A DNA stretch of 64,000 bases from Oceanicola sp. D3 (GTDB taxonomy: Bacteria; Pseudomonadota; Alphaproteobacteria; Rhodobacterales; Rhodobacteraceae): positions 1,860,001 to 1,924,000 of the forward strand of contig NZ_CP040932.1 of NCBI RefSeq assembly GCF_006351965.1, in the 5' to 3' direction. Position 1 is the first letter of the stretch. The number at the start of each line of letters is the position of its first letter. Position numbers and translations under genes: made by a program. Below are positions 42,955 to 52,455 of this stretch, in pieces. The notes beneath the pieces are model-generated. The model saw only the letters and a program-made list of their open reading frames with translations, was not told the DNA's origin and ran no database searches.

Positions 42955-44988
42955 TCAGCCCCTGCGACGCCGCCTGCGCCCGCCGCTTTCACCACTGCCG
43001 CCGGTGTTGAAGGACGGGTCGGGCAGGGGGGCCACCTTGGCCAGCTCGGGGAAGGGCGCGGCGGCATGGGGGATACCGTTGGCGGCCACGAAATGCTCCT
43101 GAAAGCGGGGCTCGATGGCGGTTTCGACCTTGGTGATCTCGCGCACGATCTTCTGCACCTCTGTCCGCGCACCCCGGTTGAGCAACGCGATGCGTGCGCC
43201 CGTGCCGGCGGCGTTGCCCGCGCTCGTCACCTTGTCCAGCGGCGCATCGGGGATCATGCCCAGCACCATCGCGTGCTTGGGGCTGATATGCGCCCCGAAG
43301 GCCCCGGCCAACACGATCCGGCCGACTTCATCCACGCCCAGCTCGTCCATCAGCAGCCGGGCGCCGGCGTAGAGCGCCGACTTGGCGAGCTGGATCGCCC
43401 GGATGTCGCCCTGGGTGACGGTGATGCGCGGGCCGCCCTCGGCGGTGCCATCTTGGATGAGATATTCATAGGTGCGGCCCTGGGGGGTGATCCGGTCCGT
43501 TCCGGTGGCCTCGGCGGAGCCGATCAGTCCCGAGCGGTCGAGCAGGCCGGCCATGCGCATTTCGGCCACGGCCTCGATGATGCCGGAGCCGCAGATGCCG
43601 GTGATGCCGGTGGTTGCCACGGCAAGGTCAAACCCGTCTTCGGTGTTCCAGAGATCACAGCCGATGACCTTGAAGCGCGGCTCCTTGGTGGCCGGGTCTA
43701 TCTCGACGCGCTCGATGGCCCCGGGCGCGGCTCGTTGGCCGGAGCTGATCTGTGCCCCCTCGAAGGCCGGGCCGGTGGGGGAGGAGCAGGCCAGCACGCG
43801 GCGCTTGTCACCCAGCAGGATCTCGGCGTTTGTGCCGACATCGACGATGAGGGTCAGCTCCTCGGCCTTGTGCGGGGCCTCCGAGAGCGCCACGGCGGCG
43901 GCATCCGCCCCGACGTGCCCGGCGATGCAGGGCAGCACGAAGGCGCGGGCGGCGGGGTGGATGGCGCCGGGCAAGAGGGTGGCGGCGGGCAGTTCCATCG
44001 CGTCGGAGGTTGCGAGCGCGAAGGGGGCCTGGCCCAGCTCGACCGGATCAATGCCAAGCGCGAGGTGATGCATGACCGGGTTGCAGACGAGGGTGATCTC
44101 GAAGATCGTGTCCGGCTCGATCCCGGCTTCTGCGGCACAGGCGCGGGCAAGGTCGGCGAGGGCAGAGCGGACAGCCTCGGTCATCTCCTTGTCGCCGCCG
44201 GGGTTCATCATGGCGTAAGAGACCCGGCTCATCAGGTCTTCGCCGAAGCGGATTTGCGGGTTCATCACACCGGAGGAGGCCAGCACCGCGCCGGTTTCGA
44301 GATCGCAGAGATGGGCCGCGATGGTGGTTGATCCAAGGTCAATCGCCAACCCGTGCAGCGGCCCTTCGTGAAACCCGGGCCAGAGGGCGAGGAGGCGCGG
44401 CGCATCGCCCGGGTCATGCACGGCGCAGGTGACCTGCCAGTTGCCTTTGCGCAGCGTGGGTTGAAGTTGAGGCAGGAGTTCAGGTGCAACCTGCAAGCCT
44501 TTGATTGACCATGCTTTCTCTAGCGCTGCCTTGAGCCGCTCAAGGTCGCCGGTTGGCGCGTGCATGTCGGGCTCTTCAACATCAACCAAGTAGAGCCGGG
44601 TGGCCGGATCCATTTGAATGGCGCGGGTGCCGGCGCTCTTGCGGATCACCTGCTTGTGCACCTGGCTCTCGGGCGGCACGTCGATCACGACGTCTTTGTT
44701 GATCTGGGCCTGGCAGCCAAGGCGGCGACCCTGCTTGAGGCCACGCACCCTTTCGTACCGCGCTTCAACATCATTCCAGTCCGAGAGCGCGTCTTCGGCC
44801 ACTGTCACGCCATGCTTGGAAAACTGGCCATATCCCGGGCTGATCTGGCATTTCGAGCAGATTCCGCGCCCGCCGCAGACGGAGTCGAGATCGACGCCGA
44901 GTTTGCGGGCGGCCGAAAGCACCGATGTTCCGGCGGGCACCCGACCGCGTTTGCCGGATGGGGTGAAGATGACGAGGGGGTCTGTCAT
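42955..44988 (-). CDS. corrinoid-protein reductive activase: 2Fe-2S ferredoxin plus ASKHA domain (RACo/RamA-like)
   Basis: 677 residues from ATG 44988. The first 100 residues form a 2Fe-2S ferredoxin with Cys38, Cys44, Cys47 and Cys92 (DSVCGGRGICSKC ... LGCQAQ). Next comes a linker, then an ASKHA ATPase-like domain with GLAIDLGSTTIAAHL (about residue 215), VDVGTNAEILLG and GSGIIEAVAEM. Such proteins use ATP and electrons to return inactive Co(II) corrinoid proteins to Co(I). The C-terminus ends in an arginine cluster (GESGGRRRRRRG). It reads with the methyltransferase and MetF-like genes farther upstream. Confidence 0.9.
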   Translation of the reverse strand: MTDPLVIFTPSGKRGRVPAGTSVLSAARKLGVDLDSVCGGRGICSKCQISPGYGQFSKHGVTVAEDALSDWNDVEARYERVRGLKQGRRLGCQAQINKDVVIDVPPESQVHKQVIRKSAGTRAIQMDPATRLYLVDVEEPDMHAPTGDLERLKAALEKAWSIKGLQVAPELLPQLQPTLRKGNWQVTCAVHDPGDAPRLLALWPGFHEGPLHGLAIDLGSTTIAAHLCDLETGAVLASSGVMNPQIRFGEDLMSRVSYAMMNPGGDKEMTEAVRSALADLARACAAEAGIEPDTIFEITLVCNPVMHHLALGIDPVELGQAPFALATSDAMELPAATLLPGAIHPAARAFVLPCIAGHVGADAAAVALSEAPHKAEELTLIVDVGTNAEILLGDKRRVLACSSPTGPAFEGAQISSGQRAAPGAIERVEIDPATKEPRFKVIGCDLWNTEDGFDLAVATTGITGICGSGIIEAVAEMRMAGLLDRSGLIGSAEATGTDRITPQGRTYEYLIQDGTAEGGPRITVTQGDIRAIQLAKSALYAGARLLMDELGVDEVGRIVLAGAFGAHISPKHAMVLGMIPDAPLDKVTSAGNAAGTGARIALLNRGARTEVQKIVREITKVETAIEPRFQEHFVAANGIPHAAAPFPELAKVAPLPDPSFNTGGSGESGGRRRRRRG

Positions 44989-45479
44989 TGGGCAATACAT
45001 CCGTCAATTTCGGCCCGGATCAGGCGGGAGAGGTCATCGGGCCGGTCGGCCCAGAAGGGGGGCAGCTGAAGCTCGGCCTTGTCGCGGCTGGCGGTGGGGC
45101 AAGGACCGCCCGCGAGCAGCTCGCAACGCACCTGAGCGCCGGGGCGGGTGTGGAAGGTGAGCAGGCCGGGCAGGCCGAGCACGGGGTTGCGCGAGGTGGT
45201 TTCGATGCGCTCCGGGTCCAGCGCGGTGAGCGGGGCGATGAGCACGCGGTTTTCAGCCTCAAACCCTTTTGGGTCAATCACTTGCGTTGTGATCCTCAAC
45301 TCGCATTTGGCCAAGGTATAGTCGGTCTGGTAGGTGAACTGCCCGGCGCTCCACTGGGTGGGAAAGGCCTCGTCTTCGCCCGTGCCGGTTGTTTGGCTGC
45401 GGCGCGCAAGGCCGAGGGCCAGCGCGGCGACCACGCCGAGGACGAACAGGGCAGAGATTGAAAGGATGGCGATTTTCAC
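44985..45479 (-). CDS. membrane-anchored protein of unknown function in the one-carbon cluster
   Basis: 164 residues with a GTG start (45479) and GGAGG eight bases upstream. It has one N-terminal membrane helix (VKIAILSISALFVLGVVAALALGLARR) and a periplasmic-looking domain with four cysteines. It ends on the ASKHA start with an ATGA overlap, so it is coupled to it. No family is recognised. It resembles the next gene upstream in layout: one helix plus a small cysteine-containing domain. Confidence 0.65.
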   Translation of the reverse strand: MKIAILSISALFVLGVVAALALGLARRSQTTGTGEDEAFPTQWSAGQFTYQTDYTLAKCELRITTQVIDPKGFEAENRVLIAPLTALDPERIETTSRNPVLGLPGLLTFHTRPGAQVRCELLAGGPCPTASRDKAELQLPPFWADRPDDLSRLIRAEIDGCIAQ

Positions 45480-45543
45480 GCGGCGGGCCTCCGGGCGGAC
45501 GGCCCTTGGATGCCCGCTTGGGGACCGTCTGGCAAGGGGCGGA

Positions 45544-46068
45544 TTAGATCGGGCTTGCGCAGCGGTCGAGCTGGCGATTGAGCGCGGCCAACAGTGCCTC
45601 GGCCTGCGCCAGCGCCTGCGGCGGAACCGGAATGACGGCGCGAGCCACCTCCTCCGGGCAGGGGGCATCGTTGGCCGTGCGGCAGCTGTGGACCTCCTGA
45701 TGATGCAGACGGGGCGAGGTCAGTATGGCCGCCGAAAGCCCCATCGGCGCTTCGGGCGCGGTCACGAGCCGAGCCGGCGACAGTTCGGCCATGATCATCC
45801 GGTGCTCGCGCCCCTCGCCGCGCCGCTCGGGTGGAGAAAGCACTTCGAGGGTCACGTCCAGGCTGCAGCGGCCGATGTACATGTTGGCCTCGAATTCCGT
45901 GCCTTCGTGGCTCCAGCGATAGGGCAGGTGCAGGGCTTCGCGGGTAAAGGGTGGCCGGTTGAGCCAATTGATGATCTGCGGCACCGCAACGGCCAGCAGA
46001 GCACCAACCAGCAGAATGACCGCCCCGACGATGGCAAGAGTGGCGGTGGAGGAGCGTGCATCTTTCAT
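45544..46068 (-). CDS. membrane-anchored protein of unknown function, second of the pair
   Basis: 174 residues from ATG 46068 (a longer open frame exists without support). One helix (STATLAIVGAVILLVGALLAVAVPQII, about residues 7-33) is followed by a domain with YRWSHEGTEFEANMYIGRCSLDVTLEV and a cysteine-bearing SCRTANDAPCPEE. Function unknown. It lies between the methyltransferase gene and the 44985 gene, in the same direction, and has the same general layout as the latter. Confidence 0.6.
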   Translation of the reverse strand: MKDARSSTATLAIVGAVILLVGALLAVAVPQIINWLNRPPFTREALHLPYRWSHEGTEFEANMYIGRCSLDVTLEVLSPPERRGEGREHRMIMAELSPARLVTAPEAPMGLSAAILTSPRLHHQEVHSCRTANDAPCPEEVARAVIPVPPQALAQAEALLAALNRQLDRCASPI

Positions 46069-46328
46069 CGCGGCCGAGCTTGGAAATTTTCGAGGGCGGT
46101 GGCAAGAGGCCGCTGTGGAATGAGGGAGCAAGCCAGAGTGGGCCGCATTGCCCCCGGTCAGACACAGCTGAGCGGTGCGGGGGTGAAGTGCAGGCCCGTT
46201 CTGGGCGACGAAGGCGATGCGGCCCCCCATGTCCATGGTGTCTAACTTGCGCCTCAAGAGCTAACGGGCGGTTAACCGTGCCTGCCGCCGTGGGTGTTTT
46301 AGCCCTGAAAACTTGCATCAAATCCCGC

Positions 46329-47309
46329 TCAGGCGCGCCGCCGACGACGCCCGCCACGGCCCGTGCCGCTTGCGGAAGCTGCTTTGGACGCCTCTGCAAA
46401 GCTCTCGCCGCCTTCCACCGCGTCAAGGATGCGGGAAAAGCCGATCCACGCGCCGCCGTTCGGGTCGTGGTTCATCAGCAGGTTGGCGGCGCGGATGGCT
46501 TCCATTTCGACGGCGCGCACGGGGTTCATGATGGCCGAGGTCATGCCTGCGCAGATCGCCATTGGCAGGAAGGCTGCGTTGACGCCGTGGCGATGGGGCA
46601 GGCCGAAGCTGATGTTGGAGGCGCCGCAGGTGGTGTTGACGCCGAGCTCGTCACGCAGGCGGCGCACGAGGGTGAAGACCTGATGCCCGGCGGTCGCCAT
46701 GGCCCCGATGGGCATGACGAGGGGGTCGACCACGATGTCATGCGCTGGGATGCCAAAGTCGGCGGCGCGCTCGACGATCTTCTTGGCAACCGCGAAGCGC
46801 ACCTCGGGGTCTTCGCTGATGCCGGTGTCGTCATTCGAGATCGCCACCACCGGAACGTTGTATTTTTTAACCAGCGGCAGCACGAGTTCGAGGCGTTCTT
46901 CCTCGCCCGTCACCGAGTTGAGCAGGGGGCGGCCCTCGGCCATTTCGAGGCCGTTTTCCAGCGCACCGGGCACCGAGCTGTCGATGCAGAGCGGCACGTC
47001 GACCACGGCCTGCACCTTTTCGATCAGCTGCTTCATCAGCATTGGCTCGACGAAGTTGTTATCGGCGTAGCGCGGGTCTTCGGCCATCTTGTTGGTGAAG
47101 ACGGCGCCCGAGTTCACATCCAGCACCGTTGCCCCGCAGGCGACCTGCTCCAGTGCGTCGCGCTCGACGGTGGAAAAATCGTCCATCTCCAGCTCGGCGG
47201 CCAGCTTCTTGCGGCCCGTCGGGTTGATCCGCTCGCCGATCACGCAGAAGGGCTCGTCGAAGCCGATGGTAACGGTCTTGGTCTTGGACTCGATGACAGT
47301 GCGGGTCAT
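46329..47309 (-). CDS. methyltetrahydrofolate:corrinoid methyltransferase (pterin-binding, DHPS-like)
   Basis: 326 residues. The pterin-binding barrel has VIGERINPTGRKKL (about residue 23), ATVLDVNSGAV, VPLCIDSSVPGALENGL and HDIVVDPLVMPIG. It moves the methyl group between methyl-tetrahydrofolate and a corrinoid protein. Arginine-rich C-terminal tail (SGTGRGGRRRRRA). It precedes the corrinoid activase genes on the strand and follows the MetF-like gene by 18 bases. Confidence 0.92.
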   Translation of the reverse strand: MTRTVIESKTKTVTIGFDEPFCVIGERINPTGRKKLAAELEMDDFSTVERDALEQVACGATVLDVNSGAVFTNKMAEDPRYADNNFVEPMLMKQLIEKVQAVVDVPLCIDSSVPGALENGLEMAEGRPLLNSVTGEEERLELVLPLVKKYNVPVVAISNDDTGISEDPEVRFAVAKKIVERAADFGIPAHDIVVDPLVMPIGAMATAGHQVFTLVRRLRDELGVNTTCGASNISFGLPHRHGVNAAFLPMAICAGMTSAIMNPVRAVEMEAIRAANLLMNHDPNGGAWIGFSRILDAVEGGESFAEASKAASASGTGRGGRRRRRA

Positions 47310-47327
47310 GTGGCTCTTTCTGTGGGG

Positions 47328-48242
47328 TCAGGCGGTTTGGGCAGTCGCAGGCGCGCCGTTCTCGGCGGCCCATGTGGCGCAGGTCTTGATCCCGCCGAGC
47401 GGGAAGAAGTGGACCTGTTCGATATTGGTGGCGCGGCCCTCGGCGCGGGCAGCGGCAAGGCCGGAGAGCACCTCGGACGGTTCGAAGGGCATGACCAGCT
47501 TGGTCACATCCTTCGCGCGGCGTTGCAGCACGCGCAAGGAGGGGCCGACACCGCAGGCGATGGCGAATTTGATCATGGTTTGCAGCTTGGCCGGGCCCGC
47601 GATGCCGATGTGGATCGGCAGGGTGATGCCTTCGGCGGCAAGATCATCGGCCCATTGCACCACCGGGTCCGCCTCGAAGCAGAACTGGGTGGCAATGGCC
47701 ATTTCGGCATCTGTGCGTTCGGCAAATTTCTGTTTCCAACGAAGGGCTTGCATGACGTTCTTAACGCCGCCGTCCGGGTCAATGTCGCGGTTGCCCTCGG
47801 GGTGGCCAGCGATGTGCAGGCGCTTGAAGCCGGCGCGGTCAAACAGGCCGGTTTCCATCAGCTGCATGGAGTCGGAGAATTCGCCGTGGGGTGTGCTGAT
47901 CCCGCCGCCGAGCAGCAGGCCCTCGGTCACACCGGCCTCTCCCTGATAGCGGGCGATCCAGTCTTCCAGCGTGGCGGCATCGGGGATGATCCGCGCCGGG
48001 AAGTGGGGCATCACCTCGAAACCCTCATCGGCGATCCGGGCGGCAGTGGCCACCATGTCATCAATCGGGGTGCCGTCGATATGGGCGATGTAAACCCGGG
48101 TGCCCTTGGGCAGGAGTGCGCGGAAATCCTCCACCTTCTCGGCGGTGCGCGGCATCACCTCGATCGAGTAGCCCTGAATGTAGCCTGCCACGTCGCCGGT
48201 TTGCGGGGTGGGGCTCTTGCGGCGGAAGTTGAGGATGTTCAT
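47328..48242 (-). CDS. methylenetetrahydrofolate reductase-like protein
   Basis: 304 residues from ATG 48242 (GGAG seven bases upstream). It has an MTHFR-type barrel: SIEVMPRTAEKVEDFRALLP, VYIAHIDGTPIDDMVATA, GLLLGGGISTPHGEFSDS, AIATQFCFEAD and PIHIGIAGPAKLQTM. The normal role is interconversion of methylene- and methyl-tetrahydrofolate. The sequence differs from the standard MetF used in methionine synthesis and is of the type that travels with corrinoid methyltransferases. Just downstream of the virulence-factor-family gene. Confidence 0.88.
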   Translation of the reverse strand: MNILNFRRKSPTPQTGDVAGYIQGYSIEVMPRTAEKVEDFRALLPKGTRVYIAHIDGTPIDDMVATAARIADEGFEVMPHFPARIIPDAATLEDWIARYQGEAGVTEGLLLGGGISTPHGEFSDSMQLMETGLFDRAGFKRLHIAGHPEGNRDIDPDGGVKNVMQALRWKQKFAERTDAEMAIATQFCFEADPVVQWADDLAAEGITLPIHIGIAGPAKLQTMIKFAIACGVGPSLRVLQRRAKDVTKLVMPFEPSEVLSGLAAARAEGRATNIEQVHFFPLGGIKTCATWAAENGAPATAQTA

Positions 48243-48267
48243 GGCGCGCTCCCAGAAACGGATCATG

Positions 48268-48573
48268 TCAGGCCGATTTGGCCCAGCCATCATTCGCGAT
48301 CAGGACGCGGATCACATCCGGCCCATGCTCGCTGTCCAGACGCTCGGCGGTTTCCTTCGCCACGGCATCGGGGTCACCCTCTGCCGTGCCCGAGGGCACC
48401 TTGCGCCACTCCGAGAGGTAGGCATCGCTGTCTTTCGCGCCGATCTTCATGGCACAACGGTCAATCGCCTGCTCAAAGCGCTCGGGCAGCACCGCTTTGG
48501 ATCCGCGCCGGCCCTTGCCGACGATGACCTGTGCGGGGATGTCCCGCCAGTAAACCACGGTGATTTCGGCCAT
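48268..48573 (-). CDS. virulence-factor-family small protein (PF13769-like)
   Basis: 101 residues, soluble. The pattern EITVVYWRDIPAQVIVGKGRRGSKAVLPERFEQAIDRCAMK is characteristic of this family, which accompanies MetF-like and corrinoid methyltransferase genes in roseobacters. The family name does not reflect a known virulence role. It is the first gene of the leftward cluster 42955-48573, so transcription probably starts upstream of it in the shared 271-bp region opposite the ppx-like gene. Confidence 0.82.
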   Translation of the reverse strand: MAEITVVYWRDIPAQVIVGKGRRGSKAVLPERFEQAIDRCAMKIGAKDSDAYLSEWRKVPSGTAEGDPDAVAKETAERLDSEHGPDVIRVLIANDGWAKSA

Positions 48574-48844
48574 TCAGCCCGTCCCTTCGCTTGCCCAAAT
48601 GGGCACCTCTCAAATCCCGTCTACGCGGAATCACCGCCTGCCCACGCGCGAATTTCGACATGGTGAGAAGCGGAAACGACAAGCGCCCGTCGCATTCGAT
48701 CCTACCGGGGGTTGCGGTGTGGTTAAAGGCGGGAGGGGTGCCAAAAATTTCATGTTAATCATGAGGTGGCTGCGCCCCGGCAAAACAGTTGCTATCGGCA
48801 CGCAATGGGCGTTACGCTGGAGCCAACTCGAAATGGAGGGCGTC

Positions 48845-49957
48845 ATGCCCGCGAAGCGTCCCACTGGTGCGGGCGCGTTCCCCAAAGCGGTCGAACCACC
48901 TGCACCGCCGGTTGCCGACCCAGTTGCCACATATGCGGCGCTGGACCTTGGCACCAATTCCTGCCGGATGCTGGTGGCCCAGCCAAAGGGCAGCCAGTTC
49001 CACGTGATTGACAGCTTTTCGAAGTCTGTCCAACTGGGGCAGGGGCTTGAGGCCTCTGGCCGGATCAGCCGTGCGTCGATGGGGCGGACGGTGCAGGCGA
49101 TGCGAATCTGCCGCAAGAAGTTTCAGAAGCACCGGGTTGAGCGGATGCGGCTGGTGGCGACAGAGGCCTGTCGCCGCGCTGAAAACGGGGTTGAGCTGAT
49201 CGAGGCGGTGCGGCGCGAGACGGGCCTAGAGTTGGAGATCATCCAGCCTGAGGAAGAGGCCCGCCTTGCCGTTGTCAGCTGTGCGCCGCTGGTTTCGACC
49301 CGCACCGAGCAGCTGCTGGTTGTCGATATCGGCGGTGGTTCGACCGAGTTGGTCTGGATCGACATTTCCCGCGTGCCGCGTGCCGACCGGCCCAAGGCGA
49401 TCATGCGGCTGCACAAGGGTTTCGTTGCCGAGCCGGGGCCGTTTGCCGCCGCCAAGGTGGTGGATTGGATCTCGATCCCGCTCGGCGTGGCGACCCTGCG
49501 CGACCAGTTTCGTGACGTGAAAGGGGATGGCGCGCGGTTTGCGCTGATGTCTTGCTATTTTGAGGACATGTTGGCCGAGTTCACCCCCTATCAGGCCGGT
49601 GTGGGGCGCGAGGGCTTTCAGATTATCGGCACCTCCGGCACGGTGACCACGGTTGCCGCCTCCCACCTTGGTCTGCGCCGGTATGACCGCAACAAGGTGG
49701 ATGGGCTGCGAATGACATCGACCCAGATCGACTCGGTGATCCGGGGATATCTGATGCTGGGCGATGCCGGGCGGCGGGCCGATCCGCGCATCGGGCGGGA
49801 TCGGCAGGCGCTGATCATGTCGGGCGCAGCGATTCTGCAGGCACTGATGCGGGCCTGGCCGACCGACCGGCTCTCTGTGGCCGACCGGGGGCTGCGCGAG
49901 GGCCTGCTGTATGCCCAGATGAGCGCGGATGGGGTGCTGGAGGACGGGCCGTTTTGA
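48845..49957 (+). CDS. Ppx/GppA family phosphatase
   Basis: 370 residues from ATG 48845; GGAGG at 48835-48839 lies five bases upstream. Actin-fold motifs include AALDLGTNSCRMLVA (about residue 35), the catalytic-loop VVDIGGGSTELVWI and IIGTSGTVTTVAA. Such enzymes hydrolyse polyphosphate or the pentaphosphate of (p)ppGpp. The short alphaproteobacterial form lacks the extra C-terminal domain of E. coli Ppx. It precedes rlmE, as often seen in Rhodobacterales. Confidence 0.9.
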   Translation: MPAKRPTGAGAFPKAVEPPAPPVADPVATYAALDLGTNSCRMLVAQPKGSQFHVIDSFSKSVQLGQGLEASGRISRASMGRTVQAMRICRKKFQKHRVERMRLVATEACRRAENGVELIEAVRRETGLELEIIQPEEEARLAVVSCAPLVSTRTEQLLVVDIGGGSTELVWIDISRVPRADRPKAIMRLHKGFVAEPGPFAAAKVVDWISIPLGVATLRDQFRDVKGDGARFALMSCYFEDMLAEFTPYQAGVGREGFQIIGTSGTVTTVAASHLGLRRYDRNKVDGLRMTSTQIDSVIRGYLMLGDAGRRADPRIGRDRQALIMSGAAILQALMRAWPTDRLSVADRGLREGLLYAQMSADGVLEDGPF

Positions 49958-50061
49958 CGGCTGGCGGGGTGGCTCCCACCTTACTGCCTGCCCTGAGGGT
50001 GGGAGACCCCCACCGATCGACGGAACTTGCGCCAGCCCGGACTCCACGCTAACCCGCAATC

Positions 50062-50793
50062 ATGGCCAAGAAACCCACAGGTAAGAACAGCTCCGGACGG
50101 GGGATGCGCGACCTTCGTGTGAAGGTGAAGTCTGCGCGCGGGCGCAAACTGTCGTCGACGCTCTGGCTTGAGCGGCAGTTGAACGACCCCTACGTGCAAC
50201 GCGCCAAGCGCGAGGGCTATCGAGGCCGCGCGGCCTTCAAGATCATGGAACTGGACGACAAGTATCGGTTTCTCGTGCCCGGTGCGCGGGTGGTGGACCT
50301 TGGCTGCGCGCCCGGTGGGTGGTGTCAGGTGGCGGTGCCCCGGATCAACGCGCTTGGCGAGAAGAGCGGCAAGGCGCAGGGGCGGATCATTGGGGTGGAC
50401 CTTCAGGAGGTCGAGCCGATTGCCGGGGCCGAATTGCACGTGCTGGACTTCATGGAAGACGGCGCGGATGACACGGTGAAGGCCTGGCTTGGTGGCGAGG
50501 CCGATGTGGTGATGTCCGACATGGCCGCCGCCTCCTCGGGCCACAAGCAGACAGACCATTTGCGCATCATCGCGCTCTGCGAGGCGGCGGGCTATCTGGC
50601 CTTTGACGTGCTGGCCAAGGGCGGCACTTTTGTGGCCAAGGTGTTGGCCGGCGGCGCGGAAGGGGAGCTTCAGAAGCTGCTGAAGAAGCGCTTTACCAAG
50701 GTTGTAAACGTCAAGCCGGGCGCCAGCCGCGCCGATAGTTCCGAGAAGTTCGTGGTCGCGACCGGCTTCAAGGGGCGCGACGAGGACGAGTGA
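50062..50793 (+). CDS. rlmE: 23S rRNA (uridine-2'-O)-methyltransferase
   Basis: 243 residues with the FtsJ fold: [19 protein letters not shown] (SAM site), catalytic residues in [14 protein letters not shown] (Lys) and [20 protein letters not shown] (Asp), then [12 protein letters not shown] (Lys). It methylates U2552 of 23S rRNA late in 50S assembly. The N-terminal 40-residue basic extension ([27 protein letters not shown]) is common in alphaproteobacterial RlmE. It lies 104 bases after the ppx-like gene. Confidence 0.95.
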   Translation: MAKKPTGKNSSGRGMRDLRVKVKSARGRKLSSTLWLERQLNDPYVQRAKREGYRGRAAFKIMELDDKYRFLVPGARVVDLGCAPGGWCQVAVPRINALGEKSGKAQGRIIGVDLQEVEPIAGAELHVLDFMEDGADDTVKAWLGGEADVVMSDMAAASSGHKQTDHLRIIALCEAAGYLAFDVLAKGGTFVAKVLAGGAEGELQKLLKKRFTKVVNVKPGASRADSSEKFVVATGFKGRDEDE

Positions 50794-50902
50794 CTTCCAG
50801 AGGCTGAGGGGCGGGTAGGGGCTTTTGCGGCCTGCGCGCGCGATGCCTCTGCCACCAAGTCATGCCAAGGGATCAGTGCGACAGCCCATTGATCGGCAGC
50901 TT

Positions 50903-51715
50903 TCATTCGCTGGCATTAGGGAAGAACAGCTGTTTGCCGTTGGGGGCGAAGGCCTCGATGGCGTTTTGTCCCTCGGGGCCAAGGAGCCAGCGGGCAAAGC
51001 TTTGTGCCTCGTCGATCCGGGTGGCGGGGCAGGCGGCGGGGTTGACGATGATGATGCCGTATTGATTGAAGAGCCGGGGATCGCCTTCAACGAGAATCTC
51101 GAAGTCGCCCTTGTTGGCGAAGGTATCCCAAGTCGCCCGGTCGGTTAGCACATAGGCCCCTTGCGCCGTGCCAAGGTTGAGGGTGGCGCCCATGCCGGAG
51201 CCGGTTTCAAGATACCACGCGCCGGAGCCTTGTGTTGGGTCGGTGCCCGCTGCCGCCCAGAGCGCCCTTTCGGCCTTGTTGGTGCCGCTGTCGTCGGCGC
51301 GGGAGGCGAAGGCGGCCTGCGCCTCGGCGATGCGGGTGAGGGCGACGACGATATCTTCGCCCGCCGCGCCAGCCGGGTCTGCCTTTGGGCCAACAAGCAC
51401 GAAATCATTATACATGAGCGGATGCCGCGCCAGCCCCTTGCCCTCGGCCACAAAGGTCTCTTCGGCGGCTTTGGCGTGGGTGATGAGCATGTCGCCGTCG
51501 CAATTGCCTGCGTTCTTAAGCGCTTGCCCGGTGCCAACGGCAACCACGCGCACGTCAATGCCGGAGGAGGCTTCGAAAATGGGAAGGATGTGCTCGTAGA
51601 GCCCCGAGTTTTGCGTGGAGGTGGTGCTCTGAACGGTCAGGTGGCTCTGCTGGGCAGAAACGGGGGCAGCGGCGAGCAGGAGGGCGGCGAGGAGGGGGCG
51701 GATCAGCGAAGTCAC
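50903..51715 (-). CDS. tupA: tungstate ABC transporter, substrate-binding protein
   Basis: 270 residues with a signal peptide (MTSLIRPLLAALLLAAAPVSAQ). The tungstate-type motif LTVQSTTSTQNSGLYEHILP (about residues 26-45) separates it from ModA, along with GDMLITHAKAAEE and FASRADDSGTNKAE. It captures tungstate in the periplasm. It is last in the operon tupB-tupC-tupA, overlapping tupC by four bases. Whether it also binds molybdate cannot be read. Confidence 0.92.
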   Translation of the reverse strand: MTSLIRPLLAALLLAAAPVSAQQSHLTVQSTTSTQNSGLYEHILPIFEASSGIDVRVVAVGTGQALKNAGNCDGDMLITHAKAAEETFVAEGKGLARHPLMYNDFVLVGPKADPAGAAGEDIVVALTRIAEAQAAFASRADDSGTNKAERALWAAAGTDPTQGSGAWYLETGSGMGATLNLGTAQGAYVLTDRATWDTFANKGDFEILVEGDPRLFNQYGIIIVNPAACPATRIDEAQSFARWLLGPEGQNAIEAFAPNGKQLFFPNASE

Positions 51716-52455
51716 AGGATGAGTCGTCCTTCAAGATAGGCCTGCGCCTGAGGCGAGGCAGGGGCAGAAAAGAAGCGGGAGGCGGGGGCGTGCTCGGCCA
51801 CACGCCCTTCGTGGAGGAAGGCCACATCACCGGCCAGCCGCTCGGCCTGCGCGCGGTCGTGGGTGACTAGAAGCACCTTTACCCCGTTGCCGGCGGCCCG
51901 CAGGGTGATTGCCTCAATCGCTGCGGTCGCCTTCGGGTCCAGCGAGGCGGTGGGCTCATCGAGTAGCAACAGGGCAGGGTCGGCGGCGAGGGCGCGGGCC
52001 ATGGCCAGCCGCTGTTGCTCGCCGCCCGAGAGCGTGCGGGCCGGGGCCGTGGCAAGGGCGGTGAGATCGCATTGTTCGAGCAGCTGCGCCACGCGAGGTG
52101 CGCGCAGGGCGCGAGGCAGGCCCGCCAGTTTGAGCGCATGTGCAAGATTGGCCCGCGCGGAGCGGCGCAACAGCACGGGCTTTTGAAACACCAGCGCGGG
52201 GCGCGCGAGGCGCGGGGCAAGGTAGATGTCGCCCAGATCCGGGCGGATCATCCCTGCAATCGCGCGTAGCAGGAGGCTCTTGCCCGCGCCGTTGGGGCCG
52301 AGCAGCGCGGTGATGCCGTTGGCCCCCAGCGACAGATCCACACCGCGCAGCAACGCGCGCCCGCCGAGTGCGAGGTGGAGGCCCTGCACCGCGATGCCGG
52401 GCTCGGTCCCTTCCACCTCCGGGCGGGCGAGGGGGATGACGCGGCGCTCAGCCAT
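51712..52455 (-). CDS. tupC: tungstate ABC transporter, ATP-binding protein
   Basis: 247 residues from ATG 52455. The ATPase motifs are complete: Walker A GPNGAGKS (about residue 51), Q-loop in LVFQKPVLL, signature LSGGEQQRLAMARAL, and Walker B LLLLDEPTASLDP. It powers tungstate import. It overlaps tupB by eight bases and tupA by four. Confidence 0.93.
   Translation of the reverse strand: MAERRVIPLARPEVEGTEPGIAVQGLHLALGGRALLRGVDLSLGANGITALLGPNGAGKSLLLRAIAGMIRPDLGDIYLAPRLARPALVFQKPVLLRRSARANLAHALKLAGLPRALRAPRVAQLLEQCDLTALATAPARTLSGGEQQRLAMARALAADPALLLLDEPTASLDPKATAAIEAITLRAAGNGVKVLLVTHDRAQAERLAGDVAFLHEGRVAEHAPASRFFSAPASPQAQAYLEGRLIL

Noticed and set aside
48574-48844. Cobalamin riboswitch before the corrinoid pathway genes
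   Set aside because: I looked for the conserved B12-box core upstream of 48573, 47309, 44988 and 61940 and did not find it.
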